Shown here piece after piece: positions 26,720-36,900 of a DNA stretch of 64,000 nt. This stretch comes from Alistipes sp. (GTDB taxonomy: Bacteria; Bacteroidota; Bacteroidia; Bacteroidales; Rikenellaceae). The notes under the pieces are model-generated. The model made no database searches and had not been told where the DNA came from. It saw only the letters and a list, made by a program, of their open reading frames with translations. The DNA is taken from positions 123,376 to 187,375 of the forward strand of contig JAFQRH010000004.1 in the NCBI GenBank assembly GCA_017410165.1, in the 5' to 3' direction. Position 1 is the stretch's first letter; each line of letters begins with the position of its first letter. A program made the translations under genes and the position numbers.

Positions 26720-29695
26720 TTATCGGTTCAACAAATATTTCAATATATCCTTCATCAACACATCGCGCCCGCCAGCATCGGTTATCGACTCGAACGGGAA
26801 GCCCATAACCACACTCGCTCCACACTCGTCTCGATACCCTACCGCTGCCGCAAGGCGGCTATCCGTGTAGTGCATCAACTCCGTAGCCGAGCCGACCGCC
26901 GCAAGGCCATCGACCGAATTTACGGCGTACATATCCGGGCGATACTCGTCACATATCGTATAATCGCGCGATGTTGCCAATCGAGCAGCCGAACGACTGC
27001 GGGTTGTCGCCGTAAAAGTGCGGGTTGCCATATTCTCGACCAACTCGACCCGCAGAACTCGCTTTGCGAACTCGACATCGGCAGCCGTAACGCCCTCCGA
27101 GCCGCACAAATCGGTCGCAACATATGCGCCCGACGTAAAGATCGCACCACCGCTCGCAATGTAGTTCGACACGGCTCGCTGCAACTCCGGCGAGAAACAG
27201 CGATAGCGCACATCGGCGACGCCTCTGCCTACGCGTGTCGCGCGCTGTTTGCCGAGAATCAAATCGACAGCATCCGCATCTGCCAACACTCTCTCCGAAC
27301 GCTCGACGGCACGCACGCTTGTCGAGCAGAACGAGTATCCTGCCGCCACGATACTCTTTCCGTGCAGGTAGGCATAATCGAACGTATTACCACCGACAAG
27401 TGTTCCGTTATTATCGCTATTTGATACGCCAAACGCCTTAATTTCACACTTCTCTCTGCGTCGAGCGATGTCGTGAACACGTTGCTCGCCGACAAATGCC
27501 ACATCGTGCAGGTAGGCCACACCGCTGTCAAATTCGTTATGAAAGCCATCCTCCCTACACTCGGGAGCCGACACTCGATCGAAACCATTTACAACCACCA
27601 CCGTCGCCGGCGCACCGCTTGTTACGCACGCCGCCAAAGTTTCGCTCGGGAAGCTCTCGCCTCCGTCATTCAGGGCCGTAACACGATAACTGTATATCAC
27701 ATCGCGCCGCTGTCGGACGGTTATCGTCGTATCACACACCACACGTCCGCCATCAAAGCCCCCGTCACCAACACGAGTGTATAGAACATACTGTGTCGGG
27801 CGAGCCGTTGTCTCCAACGAATCCGCCACTGGCGACCAACGCAATTCGACTTTCCCCTCTGCATCTATCCGTGACGAGAAACCCTCGACCGGCAGAGGTG
27901 CGACGCAATACGGCACATCGTATTGAGCCGAGAGATGGCGCAAAATGGCCTTGTATATGGCACGCGACACCACAAACTTGAAGTTCGGGTCGTGACCCAA
28001 GCGCATATCGGCAAGATTCTGATGCGAGAGCAACTCCAAGAGCATTGTCGGCACCGATGGCACGCGTGCCTCAAAATAGGATTTATTCCACATTCCGCGA
28101 CGTGTCCACTCCGGCTCGTAGGTACGGCGCACATCGTCGGCAATCTGCGACATCACCATATCGGTCAAATCGCGCGACAGGTAGCGTTTCGCTCCACCCT
28201 CGAACTTACCTTTTTGGAAGCGAGTATAGTAGATGCCGAGCGTACCAATCGTACGTTCGTCGTCCGTTATGCCCGCATCGCTATGAAATGCTAACGCAAG
28301 GTCAATCGGTATGCCCAAGCCCTCTTGTCGAGGCAGACGGTCAGAGCCGCCCATCAGTGCATTAACCCACTCGCCACGCGACATATAGTCGTCCTTATAG
28401 TCGTTGCAGTCGTGTTGCGGATTATACACCGACTCATCAAAACCCGCCCACTGCAACCAATAACGAGCACCCTCGCAATAGCGAGCCATTCCGCTCGTAA
28501 TCGGCGTGTAATCGCCACCTTCAACCCGCAACGAGTCGCAAACCGTACGGGCAATGTTTCCTTTACCGCCACCAATCTTTACAGCATCGGCACACACTAC
28601 GCCTTTCGAGGTCGAGCGATTCGAGAGCGATACAATGGCGCGATTTGAGCCCTCCGCAAAGGTAAATGTACCGAGATATATCCAAGTGCCTCCGCCAATC
28701 TTCTGATTGACCCACACACGACTCTCGCCGCCGGCGTGACGCACCGTATATTCGGCATCCGACGTGCTATCGCTAAACGTACAATACGACACATATACGG
28801 CATATTCGCCCTTTCGCGGAATCTCGACCGACCACTCGGCTCGGCTCTCTCGCTCGCCACCCGCAACGGTTTTGGCGATGCGGCACGAGCCGTGACGGAA
28901 CGGATTTTCGCCCGACAAATAGGTCGTCTGCTTGTGTGCAAAGCCCTCGTTGAATGTTCGCCAAACCTGCTCGCCCGTCTGCTCATCATAACGCGACGAG
29001 CCATCTACCCCGCGCTCGTTATCGGCAATGAGTTCCACCGTATTAAAATCGCGCTCGCGCGGCAACATCACCGTAGCCCCTGCCCCTTCGAGCATCGGCA
29101 CCAGATATGGCAGCACGTAACTCTGCGTGAACAAATCCTCAACCGTCTGCCACAGCAGAGGGCGTTGCCATCGCCAATCGTTCAGTTTCGAGTCGAAGAA
29201 TCGACCGTGACTCTGCCACAAAGCGATATGCCGTTCGGCGAGGCCTTTCGAGATTGTGTATGGTCGCTCTCGGCGAACCAACTGACCACCCGACGAACCG
29301 TTCACAAACGGTTTTTGACGTTTTTCAGAGATGCAATAGTATCGAGGTATAAGATTTCGTAGTGGCTGCCCATCGGCAATAATATTGATTTTATGCCGCT
29401 GCCATTTCATCGGAAGCAACAAGCGCACCGAATCGCACAACGCATCCAATCGCTCTTCGCGCACCGGATAGTACGACATCGGAATAGTCGTTGTGATGCG
29501 CACTTCGCCCCCCTTCACCACCAACGATGACACCTGAACGGGGCACGTACGCACCTGACGCTGTGCAACGCGCGTAAGCAGGCATCCGATACTCTTTTTC
29601 AGAGAGTCCACCGGAATCTGTTGCGCTGCCGTCGCACCACTTGCCGAAAAGCAGAGTGCGAGCACTGCCAAATATGTAAGCAGAGACCTTTTCAC
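26720..29695 (-). CDS. Secreted multidomain Amidase_3-like protein with golvesin-like and Fn3 domains
   Basis: Encodes about 991 residues from a GTG start at 29695, which begins a clean signal peptide (VKRSLLTYLAVLALCFSASG). An N-acetylmuramoyl-L-alanine amidase type 3 fold is suggested by GLAERHIALWQSHGRF, LALAFHSDAG and TMLLELLSHQNLADM, which offer the zinc His/Glu residues. A golvesin C-terminal-like beta domain is inserted in it (YAVYVSYCTFSDST to VCADAVKIGGG). An Fn3 domain (about 620-720) and a C-terminal flavodoxin/amidotransferase-like region follow. Relatives are often labelled xanthan lyase without proof. It heads the operon with GH20, BASS transporter and dusB. An in-frame ATG at 29764 lies upstream of the promoter and is unlikely. 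Confidence 0.7.
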   Translation of the reverse strand: MKRSLLTYLAVLALCFSASGATAAQQIPVDSLKKSIGCLLTRVAQRQVRTCPVQVSSLVVKGGEVRITTTIPMSYYPVREERLDALCDSVRLLLPMKWQRHKINIIADGQPLRNLIPRYYCISEKRQKPFVNGSSGGQLVRRERPYTISKGLAERHIALWQSHGRFFDSKLNDWRWQRPLLWQTVEDLFTQSYVLPYLVPMLEGAGATVMLPRERDFNTVELIADNERGVDGSSRYDEQTGEQVWRTFNEGFAHKQTTYLSGENPFRHGSCRIAKTVAGGERESRAEWSVEIPRKGEYAVYVSYCTFSDSTSDAEYTVRHAGGESRVWVNQKIGGGTWIYLGTFTFAEGSNRAIVSLSNRSTSKGVVCADAVKIGGGKGNIARTVCDSLRVEGGDYTPITSGMARYCEGARYWLQWAGFDESVYNPQHDCNDYKDDYMSRGEWVNALMGGSDRLPRQEGLGIPIDLALAFHSDAGITDDERTIGTLGIYYTRFQKGKFEGGAKRYLSRDLTDMVMSQIADDVRRTYEPEWTRRGMWNKSYFEARVPSVPTMLLELLSHQNLADMRLGHDPNFKFVVSRAIYKAILRHLSAQYDVPYCVAPLPVEGFSSRIDAEGKVELRWSPVADSLETTARPTQYVLYTRVGDGGFDGGRVVCDTTITVRQRRDVIYSYRVTALNDGGESFPSETLAACVTSGAPATVVVVNGFDRVSAPECREDGFHNEFDSGVAYLHDVAFVGEQRVHDIARRREKCEIKAFGVSNSDNNGTLVGGNTFDYAYLHGKSIVAAGYSFCSTSVRAVERSERVLADADAVDLILGKQRATRVGRGVADVRYRCFSPELQRAVSNYIASGGAIFTSGAYVATDLCGSEGVTAADVEFAKRVLRVELVENMATRTFTATTRSRSAARLATSRDYTICDEYRPDMYAVNSVDGLAAVGSATELMHYTDSRLAAAVGYRDECGASVVMGFPFESITDAGGRDVLMKDILKYLLNR

Positions 29696-29699
29696 GTTA

Positions 29700-29731
29700 C
29701 AAATATAACACTTACGCGCCGAAGCGCAAAA
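29700..29731 (-). promoter_or_regulatory. Promoter of the amidase operon
   Basis: On the minus strand TTTTG (29731-29727), 19 bases, then TATATTTG (29707-29700) match both consensus boxes. Only 4 bases separate the box from the GTG start, predicting a leaderless or nearly leaderless mRNA. Confidence 0.65.
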
Positions 29732-29794
29732 CAAAAACTGCGGTTTTATCGGCACAATTCGCACAGATGCCGACTCTTTGAGAATTTTTTAGTA

Positions 29795-29802
29795 TATCTT
29801 TG
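29795..29802 (+). promoter_or_regulatory. Promoter -7 box of the DUF5689 pair
   Basis: TATCTTTG is followed by only 4 bases before the ATG at 29807, again predicting no leader. The -33 spacing is poor (nearest TTTG is 14 bases upstream). Confidence 0.5.
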
Positions 29803-29806
29803 CCGT

Positions 29807-30619
29807 ATGAACAACCGATTTCGGATACTACTCCGCCACTTAACAATGGTAGCAATCGTTATAGGGACGATTGCCACATCGACTTCTTGTGCCGATTTCG
29901 CACCACCGACCAAGCCAACGCTCGCCACAAGAAATACGGATATTGCAACGCTGTACGCACTATGCACCGCGGCACCCGTAACCATTGAGAGTGATATGGT
30001 CATCGCAGGTCGCGTTACGACGGACGACAGCGCAGGCAACTTCCGTCGGTCGCTATTCATCGAAGACCACAGCGGAGGTGCCGAGATTCTTGTCGGACAA
30101 TACGACCTGCACTGCAAATATCCACTCGGAGCGATGCTCTCGGTTAAGATGCACGGAGCGACTGCATTTGTCGCAGATGGCGTATTGCAAATCGGGCTGA
30201 AAGCCGAATCGTACTCCTACCGCGAGGTGGATTACTTCTACGCCGAAGCGGTTGCCGACAAGTATATTGGACGCGGAGACGATATTTTGGTCGTCAAACC
30301 GACAATGCTCGCCCTCGACGCTCTCTCCGAGGTGCATTGCGGTCGGTTGTTACACATCGACGATTTGCAACACTCGCCACTCGACGGTCAGTGTGCAGAT
30401 ACCTATGCCGGGTATCATCGTTTTATAGACACGCACGGCAACGAACTTTACATCTACGTGGACGAGTATGCCGATTTTGCATCGACCCAACTCCCAATTG
30501 ACAAGGTATCCGTTACGGGCATTTTGCACTACGGTAATGTCGGCAACGGCACAGGCAAACATCTCTTCATAAAACCACGCAGCGAGAATGACATTCAGCC
30601 GTATAGCAATCATAATTAG
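29807..30619 (+). CDS. DUF5689-type surface lipoprotein A
   Basis: Encodes 270 residues with a signal peptide ending ATSTSC (Cys28 lipidation). The body matches the DUF5689 pattern I know from Bacteroidota: repeated OB-like strands with 'VIAGRVTTDDSAGNFRRSLF' and 'IEDHSGGAEILVG', then 'LSVKMHGATAFVADGVLQIG'. The start at 29807 follows the promoter box directly; an upstream in-frame ATG at 29621 would remove the signal peptide from the N-terminus. It overlaps its paralogue by 32 bases. DUF5689 genes commonly neighbour SusC/D-like or endonuclease-like surface proteins; the function is unknown. Confidence 0.75.
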   Translation: MNNRFRILLRHLTMVAIVIGTIATSTSCADFAPPTKPTLATRNTDIATLYALCTAAPVTIESDMVIAGRVTTDDSAGNFRRSLFIEDHSGGAEILVGQYDLHCKYPLGAMLSVKMHGATAFVADGVLQIGLKAESYSYREVDYFYAEAVADKYIGRGDDILVVKPTMLALDALSEVHCGRLLHIDDLQHSPLDGQCADTYAGYHRFIDTHGNELYIYVDEYADFASTQLPIDKVSVTGILHYGNVGNGTGKHLFIKPRSENDIQPYSNHN

Positions 30620-31343
30620 TACGCTTGCGCTACTCGGTTGCAACACCGATGCGCCCGAATACGGCGAGTACGATAGTCGCGTGAGCATTGCCTATCTGAA
30701 ATCGCTGTGTCGTGGCAGTTCATATGAGATTACGGACGATTTATCGATTAGCGGTACGGTCGTAGCAAACGACCATCTTGGCGAGTTTTACAAAAGCATA
30801 GTCATCGTGGACGATACGGGCGGAATCGAAATTGCCATCGACCGTACCGACATATATCTCAACGTGCCGATACATTCACGCATCACGGTATTTTGCAGCG
30901 GGCTGTCGCTTGGTCGAATGGGTGGAAAAATCGAACTCGGAGCACATCCGACCGGCGAATTTCCCGTTGATGGCATAGCGGCAAACAAATTCGCCTCGTG
31001 CTTCAAAACGGAGGCCAACGGAGAAAACACACGCCCGCGCGAGTGCGACATCAGCGAACTGACCTCCTCCGACATATCTTCATACGTCGTGTTGCGTGAT
31101 GTGCGGCTTACGAAGAGCGACACAGAGGCGTGGTGTCAATTCGTAGATGGCGAATATATCGATACCTACCACACGCTCGAAGACCGAGGTGGCGCAACCC
31201 TGCCTTTGCGCGTACGGGCAACGTGCGCATACGCCGGTGCAGCAACACCCGACGGGCAGTTTGATGTAGCGGGCATAATCGACTACTCGGGCGACACATA
31301 CTATCTGCGCATCGCCAACTACGGCATCTCCGAAAAGAGATAG
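30588..31343 (+). CDS. DUF5689-type surface lipoprotein B
   Basis: Encodes 251 residues with lipobox LALLGC (Cys18). It is a paralogue of the preceding gene: LSISGTVVANDHLGEFYKSI and VDDTGGIEIAID align with the same strands there, and both proteins end in a nucleic-acid/OB-like 'V.GI..Y' segment (DVAGIIDYSGDTYYLRI). The ATG lies inside the upstream gene, 32 bases before its stop, so the two are translationally coupled. A hairpin follows the stop. Confidence 0.75.
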   Translation: MTFSRIAIIISTLALLGCNTDAPEYGEYDSRVSIAYLKSLCRGSSYEITDDLSISGTVVANDHLGEFYKSIVIVDDTGGIEIAIDRTDIYLNVPIHSRITVFCSGLSLGRMGGKIELGAHPTGEFPVDGIAANKFASCFKTEANGENTRPRECDISELTSSDISSYVVLRDVRLTKSDTEAWCQFVDGEYIDTYHTLEDRGGATLPLRVRATCAYAGAATPDGQFDVAGIIDYSGDTYYLRIANYGISEKR

Positions 31344-31371
31344 AGTGCCCGACTTTCACTGTCGGACACTC
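31343..31371. terminator. Hairpin between convergent genes
   Basis: GAGTGCCCGAC and GTCGGACACTC form an 11-bp stem with one mismatch around a 7-base loop. A T-tract is lacking, so termination is only probable. Confidence 0.5.
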
Positions 31372-31393
31372 CACCAGAATAGTCAGAATTACC

Positions 31394-33895
31394 TTACTTC
31401 ACACTCATCAACGAGTAGTCGTAATCCTCCGTAATGGTTGTCGCCGAATATACGTTACCAAACTGGTCGGTCGCCTCGACACGCACCGCGGCATTCTTAT
31501 CCTTCAACGTATATTTATACAGGTGGAATCCGTTGGTGGAATAACTGTCGCGCGAACGACCCTTAACACCCACAAGATAGCCGATAGCCCACCAATCCTG
31601 ACTCGAATTGACGCTCGGCTTGGTCGGATTATCCACACCCGTACCTTTGGCCGGAATCTCCTTCTTATTCGGCATACGGACCATATTGCCCGTATAGGTA
31701 CCATTCTCATAGACCTTTACCGTCCACGATGGGTCGGAGTTAAAGACATTGGCAAGCAATACGCCATCGCCGTGTTGCTGGGCATAGTACTCTTTCGAGC
31801 CACCGCTCTTGTGGTCACCACGATAGAGACGAATCTGATACGACACGTCGTCCATATTGGTATTCACACCCTTATAGTACCAATTCTTGATGGTATTACC
31901 CTCGATGTCGTACACACCATATCCGTTAGGCGAGCCATCGCCATTGGTATTAGCGTACCACCACGCGCCACAAACCGCCGCGTGAACGTGCTCATAAACG
32001 CCCTTCGAGAGTGTCGGCTCGTTACGCATATAGTGCGTGTGACCCGACATAATATGCGCCTCCTGATACTCGGCAAGCATCGAGATAACCTGCTGCACAC
32101 TCTTCTCGCTCGAATTGACAAGCGGGATATGAACACACAAAATAACCAATTTATCTTTCGGTACGAACGACAAATCCTGACGCAACCACTCAACCTGCTC
32201 ATCGGAGAACGCCAACTTATATCCACCACCAGAGGTCAATTTTGTCCACAACATATCACGCATCGAGACGATGTGCGTATCGCCACGATTCCACGAGTAG
32301 TTAATCGGGCCAAAGAGGTCCTCAAAAGCGCGTTGTGCCTTGATATTTGGCGTACTGCTCGTCTCGTCCGCAGCGAGCGGATCGGAGCCGTTAAAGTAGG
32401 TGTAATCGTGATTACCCATAGTTTGGAATATCGGCAAACCTACCCTATCGTACGACATATGGTCGCGCATATAAGGCATCTGTGGCTGTGTATTTCTCGA
32501 ATCGCCTGACGAAACAATATCGCCCAACGTCACACCATAGCACGACCAACTCTTCGTTGCAACGTGCTCTCGGATATCAGGCACACTCTCTTGAACGAAA
32601 CGTGTACGGTTAGCTGATGTCGCACACTGCGGATCGGCCAAACAGAAGAGCGAAAAACGGTTCTCCTTGCCACCCTCCATCTTCGTCAATCGGAAGTTGT
32701 AGATGCTCGTCGTCTCGTCATACTTCGTAAAGAATGTCGGTTGGCCTTTGTCATTTACCTGCACCTTTGCATCCGCCGGCAGCGAATAGTAAACATACCA
32801 CGTATCGATATGTGGCTCGAAGGAGTAGGTTCCATCCGCAGCAGTCTGCACAACCGTAAAGCCGTCCGACACAGAAACTCCCACAGCCGGTGTTCCATCG
32901 GTATAGTAGATTGCACCTTGCACCAATTTGCCGGCATCAGGGTCCACAATCTCTTCGTCGTCGCCATCGCCATCGCCATTGCCATCATCCTCCTTCTCCT
33001 CGATATCGCAATAGTACTTACCCTCGCTGAGCGCCTCCTTCATCGGAGCACGCTCGAAATCATCAATCGAGAGCGAGATTGTATAGATACCGCCTGCAAC
33101 AAACTTTTCATCAGGATTGTAGCAGAACGTATATGCACCGGCATCGGTTTCGATATCGTAGTAGATATCGCCGACGGCACTCTTGAAGTTAATCGGAGCC
33201 ACGAATACCCAACCATCGGATGAGGTTGTTTTCGATGGCGCAGCATAACTCAACGTAACACTCTTCGTATCGGTTACACCGATTGAGCCCGAAGCCAAAT
33301 CCACCTCGCCTTCGCCGGTCAGACCAAGACGCTCGATAGACATCTTAACCGAACGAATTTCGCGACCTTCGTGCAACTTGACATCAAATCGGATAATCGA
33401 GCCGGCTGGCGTAAATTCAAAGGTTTGATTATCCTCCGAATGGCCAAACAAGACCAATTTATCCTTCAAATTCGCACCACGTACTGCCGAATAGGTCTGC
33501 TCCTCCGGAATGCTGACCAGGACCTTGCCCGATGCACCGAGGTTAGCCGAAGTAGCAGGATAGAGGGCATAGATTGGCTTATCTCCAATCGCCAAACCAC
33601 CGGAAAATGTCGCCGTATTGCTACCATCGCCCGACGTGAGCTTAAATGTCGCCATCTTTGCACGGTCGGTCACCAACAACTCGTCCGTTGCACTCCAAAA
33701 CATTCGAACCGTCTCGTCGGCGCCAACGGTGGCACTAACTCGCGTTTGATTGTCGATTTTTGCAACAATCGACGTAAGTTCGGAAGGAGGAAGCACCACA
33801 TCGTCTCCGCCACCCTCTTCCGGCAGATTATCCGGCGGGGTACAACCTGCCACCATCAATGCGAAAGCGAATATCGCAAATCCGAATCTCCTCAT
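31394..33895 (-). CDS. Surface calcineurin-like phosphoesterase lipoprotein (short paralogue)
   Basis: Encodes 833 residues from the ATG at 33895, chosen because it begins the signal peptide (ending MVAGC, Cys18); ATGs at 33916 and 33937 are alternatives. Residues about 30-300 resemble a fimbrillin-like N-terminal domain. An acidic Gly-Asp linker and a carboxypeptidase-regulatory-like domain (QGAIYYTDGTPAVGVSVSDG) follow. The phosphoesterase core has LADPQ, TLGDIV, TMGNHDY, CVHIPL and SGHTH, the dimetal ligand set of calcineurin-like enzymes, then a C-terminal beta domain. The substrate is unknown. The larger paralogue ends 45 bases upstream. Confidence 0.85.
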   Translation of the reverse strand: MRRFGFAIFAFALMVAGCTPPDNLPEEGGGDDVVLPPSELTSIVAKIDNQTRVSATVGADETVRMFWSATDELLVTDRAKMATFKLTSGDGSNTATFSGGLAIGDKPIYALYPATSANLGASGKVLVSIPEEQTYSAVRGANLKDKLVLFGHSEDNQTFEFTPAGSIIRFDVKLHEGREIRSVKMSIERLGLTGEGEVDLASGSIGVTDTKSVTLSYAAPSKTTSSDGWVFVAPINFKSAVGDIYYDIETDAGAYTFCYNPDEKFVAGGIYTISLSIDDFERAPMKEALSEGKYYCDIEEKEDDGNGDGDGDDEEIVDPDAGKLVQGAIYYTDGTPAVGVSVSDGFTVVQTAADGTYSFEPHIDTWYVYYSLPADAKVQVNDKGQPTFFTKYDETTSIYNFRLTKMEGGKENRFSLFCLADPQCATSANRTRFVQESVPDIREHVATKSWSCYGVTLGDIVSSGDSRNTQPQMPYMRDHMSYDRVGLPIFQTMGNHDYTYFNGSDPLAADETSSTPNIKAQRAFEDLFGPINYSWNRGDTHIVSMRDMLWTKLTSGGGYKLAFSDEQVEWLRQDLSFVPKDKLVILCVHIPLVNSSEKSVQQVISMLAEYQEAHIMSGHTHYMRNEPTLSKGVYEHVHAAVCGAWWYANTNGDGSPNGYGVYDIEGNTIKNWYYKGVNTNMDDVSYQIRLYRGDHKSGGSKEYYAQQHGDGVLLANVFNSDPSWTVKVYENGTYTGNMVRMPNKKEIPAKGTGVDNPTKPSVNSSQDWWAIGYLVGVKGRSRDSYSTNGFHLYKYTLKDKNAAVRVEATDQFGNVYSATTITEDYDYSLMSVK

Positions 33896-33940
33896 ATATG
33901 CTTCGTTTTTTAACATATCATTATTAAACTTCTGCAATGG

Positions 33941-36900
33941 CTATCGTTTGGTCATCAACGAATAGTCATAATCCTCCATCACGTGCGTCTCGGTATATTT
34001 GACACCAAATCGGTCGGTGGCAACAACCTTAATCGACGCATTCTTATTCTTCAACGTGTACTTATAGAGGTGGAAACTATTGGTAAGGTAGTTCGCACGT
34101 GTACCGCCGACGTGACCACGACCGACAACGCCGATATGGTAGCCGATAGCCCACCAATCCTGTGTCGAAGCCGTCGAAGGTTTCGTCGGATTCGATTGGC
34201 TTGTTCCGGCATTCGGCGCATCCTTCTTGTTCGACATACGGGTCATCTTGCCGGAATATACGTTATTCTCGTAAACCTCAACCGTCCAGTTCGGATCCGA
34301 GTTGAAGACATTTGCAAGCAATACACCGTCACCGTGCTGCAACTGTATATACTCGTGTGTACCACCACAACGATAGTCGCCCGGATAGAGACGCATCTGA
34401 TAGTTACGATCGTCCATACCCGTATTTACACCCTTATAGTACCAACTCTTTATCGTTTTACCCTCGATGTCGTACACGCCATAGCCGTTAGGCACACCGT
34501 CACCGTTGGCATTCGAGTACCACCAGCAACCGCAAACAGCAGCGTGAACGTGCTCGTAAACGCCGCTCGAAAGCGTCGGCTCGTTACGCATATAGTGCGT
34601 GTGGCCCGACATAATATGCGCCTCGTCATACTGGGCAAGCAACGAAATCACATTACGCACATTAGTACCTGTCGAGTTGGTAAGTGGAATGTGTACGCAG
34701 AAGATAATGAGTTTATCCTTCGGCACGAACGACAAATCCTGTTTAAGCCAATTATACTGATCATTAGTAAATGCCAATGAGTAATTTCCTGCATTATTCG
34801 TAGCATTCCACTGCATATTTCGCATACATACGATATGTGCATCGCCACGATTCCACGAGTAGTCAATCGGGCCAAATACCTCCTCGAAAGCGCGCTGTGC
34901 CTTCATATTATAAGTACTACTTGTCTCGTCTGCCGAAATAGAGGTATTAGGGCCGAAGTAGGTGTAGTCGTGGTTACCCATCGTCTGGAAAATCGGCATA
35001 CCGGTATTCTTAACGGCCATATGGTCGCGCAGATAAGGCATCTGCGAAACGCAGTTACGGTTACCCTCCGAATAAGTAACATCACCCAACGTCACACCAT
35101 AGCAAGGAACGCCCTTCGTTGCAGCGTGATCTTTAAGATCAGGCACACACTCATTCTTGAAACGCGAACGCTGTGTCGAGTCCTTACACTGCGGATCGGC
35201 CAGACAGAAGAGCGTAAACTTGGTTTCGGCACCACCCTCCAACTTGGTCAGCGTAAAGTCATACTTACTCTGCTTGCTCGTGTATTTCTGGTAGAATGCC
35301 GGCTGACCATATTCGTTAATCGGCACCTCGCAATCGGCAGGGATAGATACGTAGATGTACCAGCAGTCTTTATTGGTCGCCAACTGATAATAGCCATTCG
35401 CTGCGGTCTGAACGGCGGTAAATCCATCGCTCACAACCACGCCCGACATCGGTCTGCCCATATCGTCGTAAACGTGACCATAAACCACGCCATCACTTAC
35501 AGCCGATGGCGACGAAATATGAACGTCGTCCAGGCAGAAACGCGACTGCGCATCACCACCACTCTTGAACTGAATCTTATCGCCCGCTTTGGCATTCTCG
35601 AAGACAACTTCAAACTCGCTCCAACCCGGGATGTTGCGCATACCGCCAATATCAACCTTCTTGGTCTGCTTCTCGGCAGAGGTCTCTCCATCCAACAGAT
35701 TGACATATATAAACGAAGTCTGTGCCGTTGCCTTATCATCCACATACGGACACGCCTTGAAGTTCACAACGAACTTCACCGTAGTATCCATCAGATTGAT
35801 TATCGACGGCGTAGTCAAATAACCACCTTCGCTTGCCGAGCCAAGTTTCATATAACCCTGCGAAGTGTAGGCATTCTTGCTCTCCCAGCCCGTCAAGCCA
35901 AACAAAGATATAACCTTATCCGAGTATGCCGTCAAAGCAAAACCGTCGGCTGTCGCAGCCACCGGATTACTATTCGATATGGCATCCGACAAAGCAGCCG
36001 GTGCGTATGTCTTGGTCGAATTGACATTCAACTTGACACTCGCCGCCATATTCATATAGTCACCACCCCAACAAACAGTGTCGAAATCGGTATAAACTAC
36101 ATCGTTCTGTCTCTGTTCGCCCTCTTCGAGCGTATGAACGGCCACCGGATTCGAAATTACACCGGCAAGCGTCTTTACGGTAGCATAGTATGTCGTTCCG
36201 GCATTCAAATACGGGAAGGTAAATCGAGCCGGCCAAGCACCAACATAGTTACTGTTACCAAGAAGCGTAGTGTACGACTGAATCAGGTCAGAACAATTTG
36301 CATCACGATAGAGATTAACCACATATTTGCGCGACGCCTGCTCAACCTCGCTCCACTCGATTGTAGCAGCGTGGCTGGTCGATGCGATATGCTCAACAAA
36401 CGGAACATCGGTCGCAACCGTCTCCTCGTAACTAACAAACTCTACGCGGATATCATCGACAAGGATGCGGTTATTCTTCGACGAAACCGAAGCAGCATCG
36501 CCACAAACAACGATACGCGAATCAGGTGTCACGCCGTTCAACTCGACAGTATATGTATTCCACTTCAACTCTTGGCTTATGGTCAAGTTCTTCTTCGCCA
36601 CCTGTGTTTCGCCCGTCAAACGCCACGTCGTGCTGTTCACCGTACCGCCTTTGACAGCCATAACGCCCACTGTACAATCGTCATCGCACGATGCAGTTCC
36701 GTACGCACACGCCTTGAACACCACTCGAACGGTTGCCTTACCAAGCAGGGCTGCAAGTTTAGGGGTTACAATACCGGCGCGAACCTTCGTAGCACCGAGT
36801 TTCAGGTAACCCGGACGAACCAATGCAGTCGAAGAGGTCGAAGAGGTCGAGTTGTCGGCCGCATTACGCCAATAAGCCCAAGCCGAGAGGCCAAAGCTCT

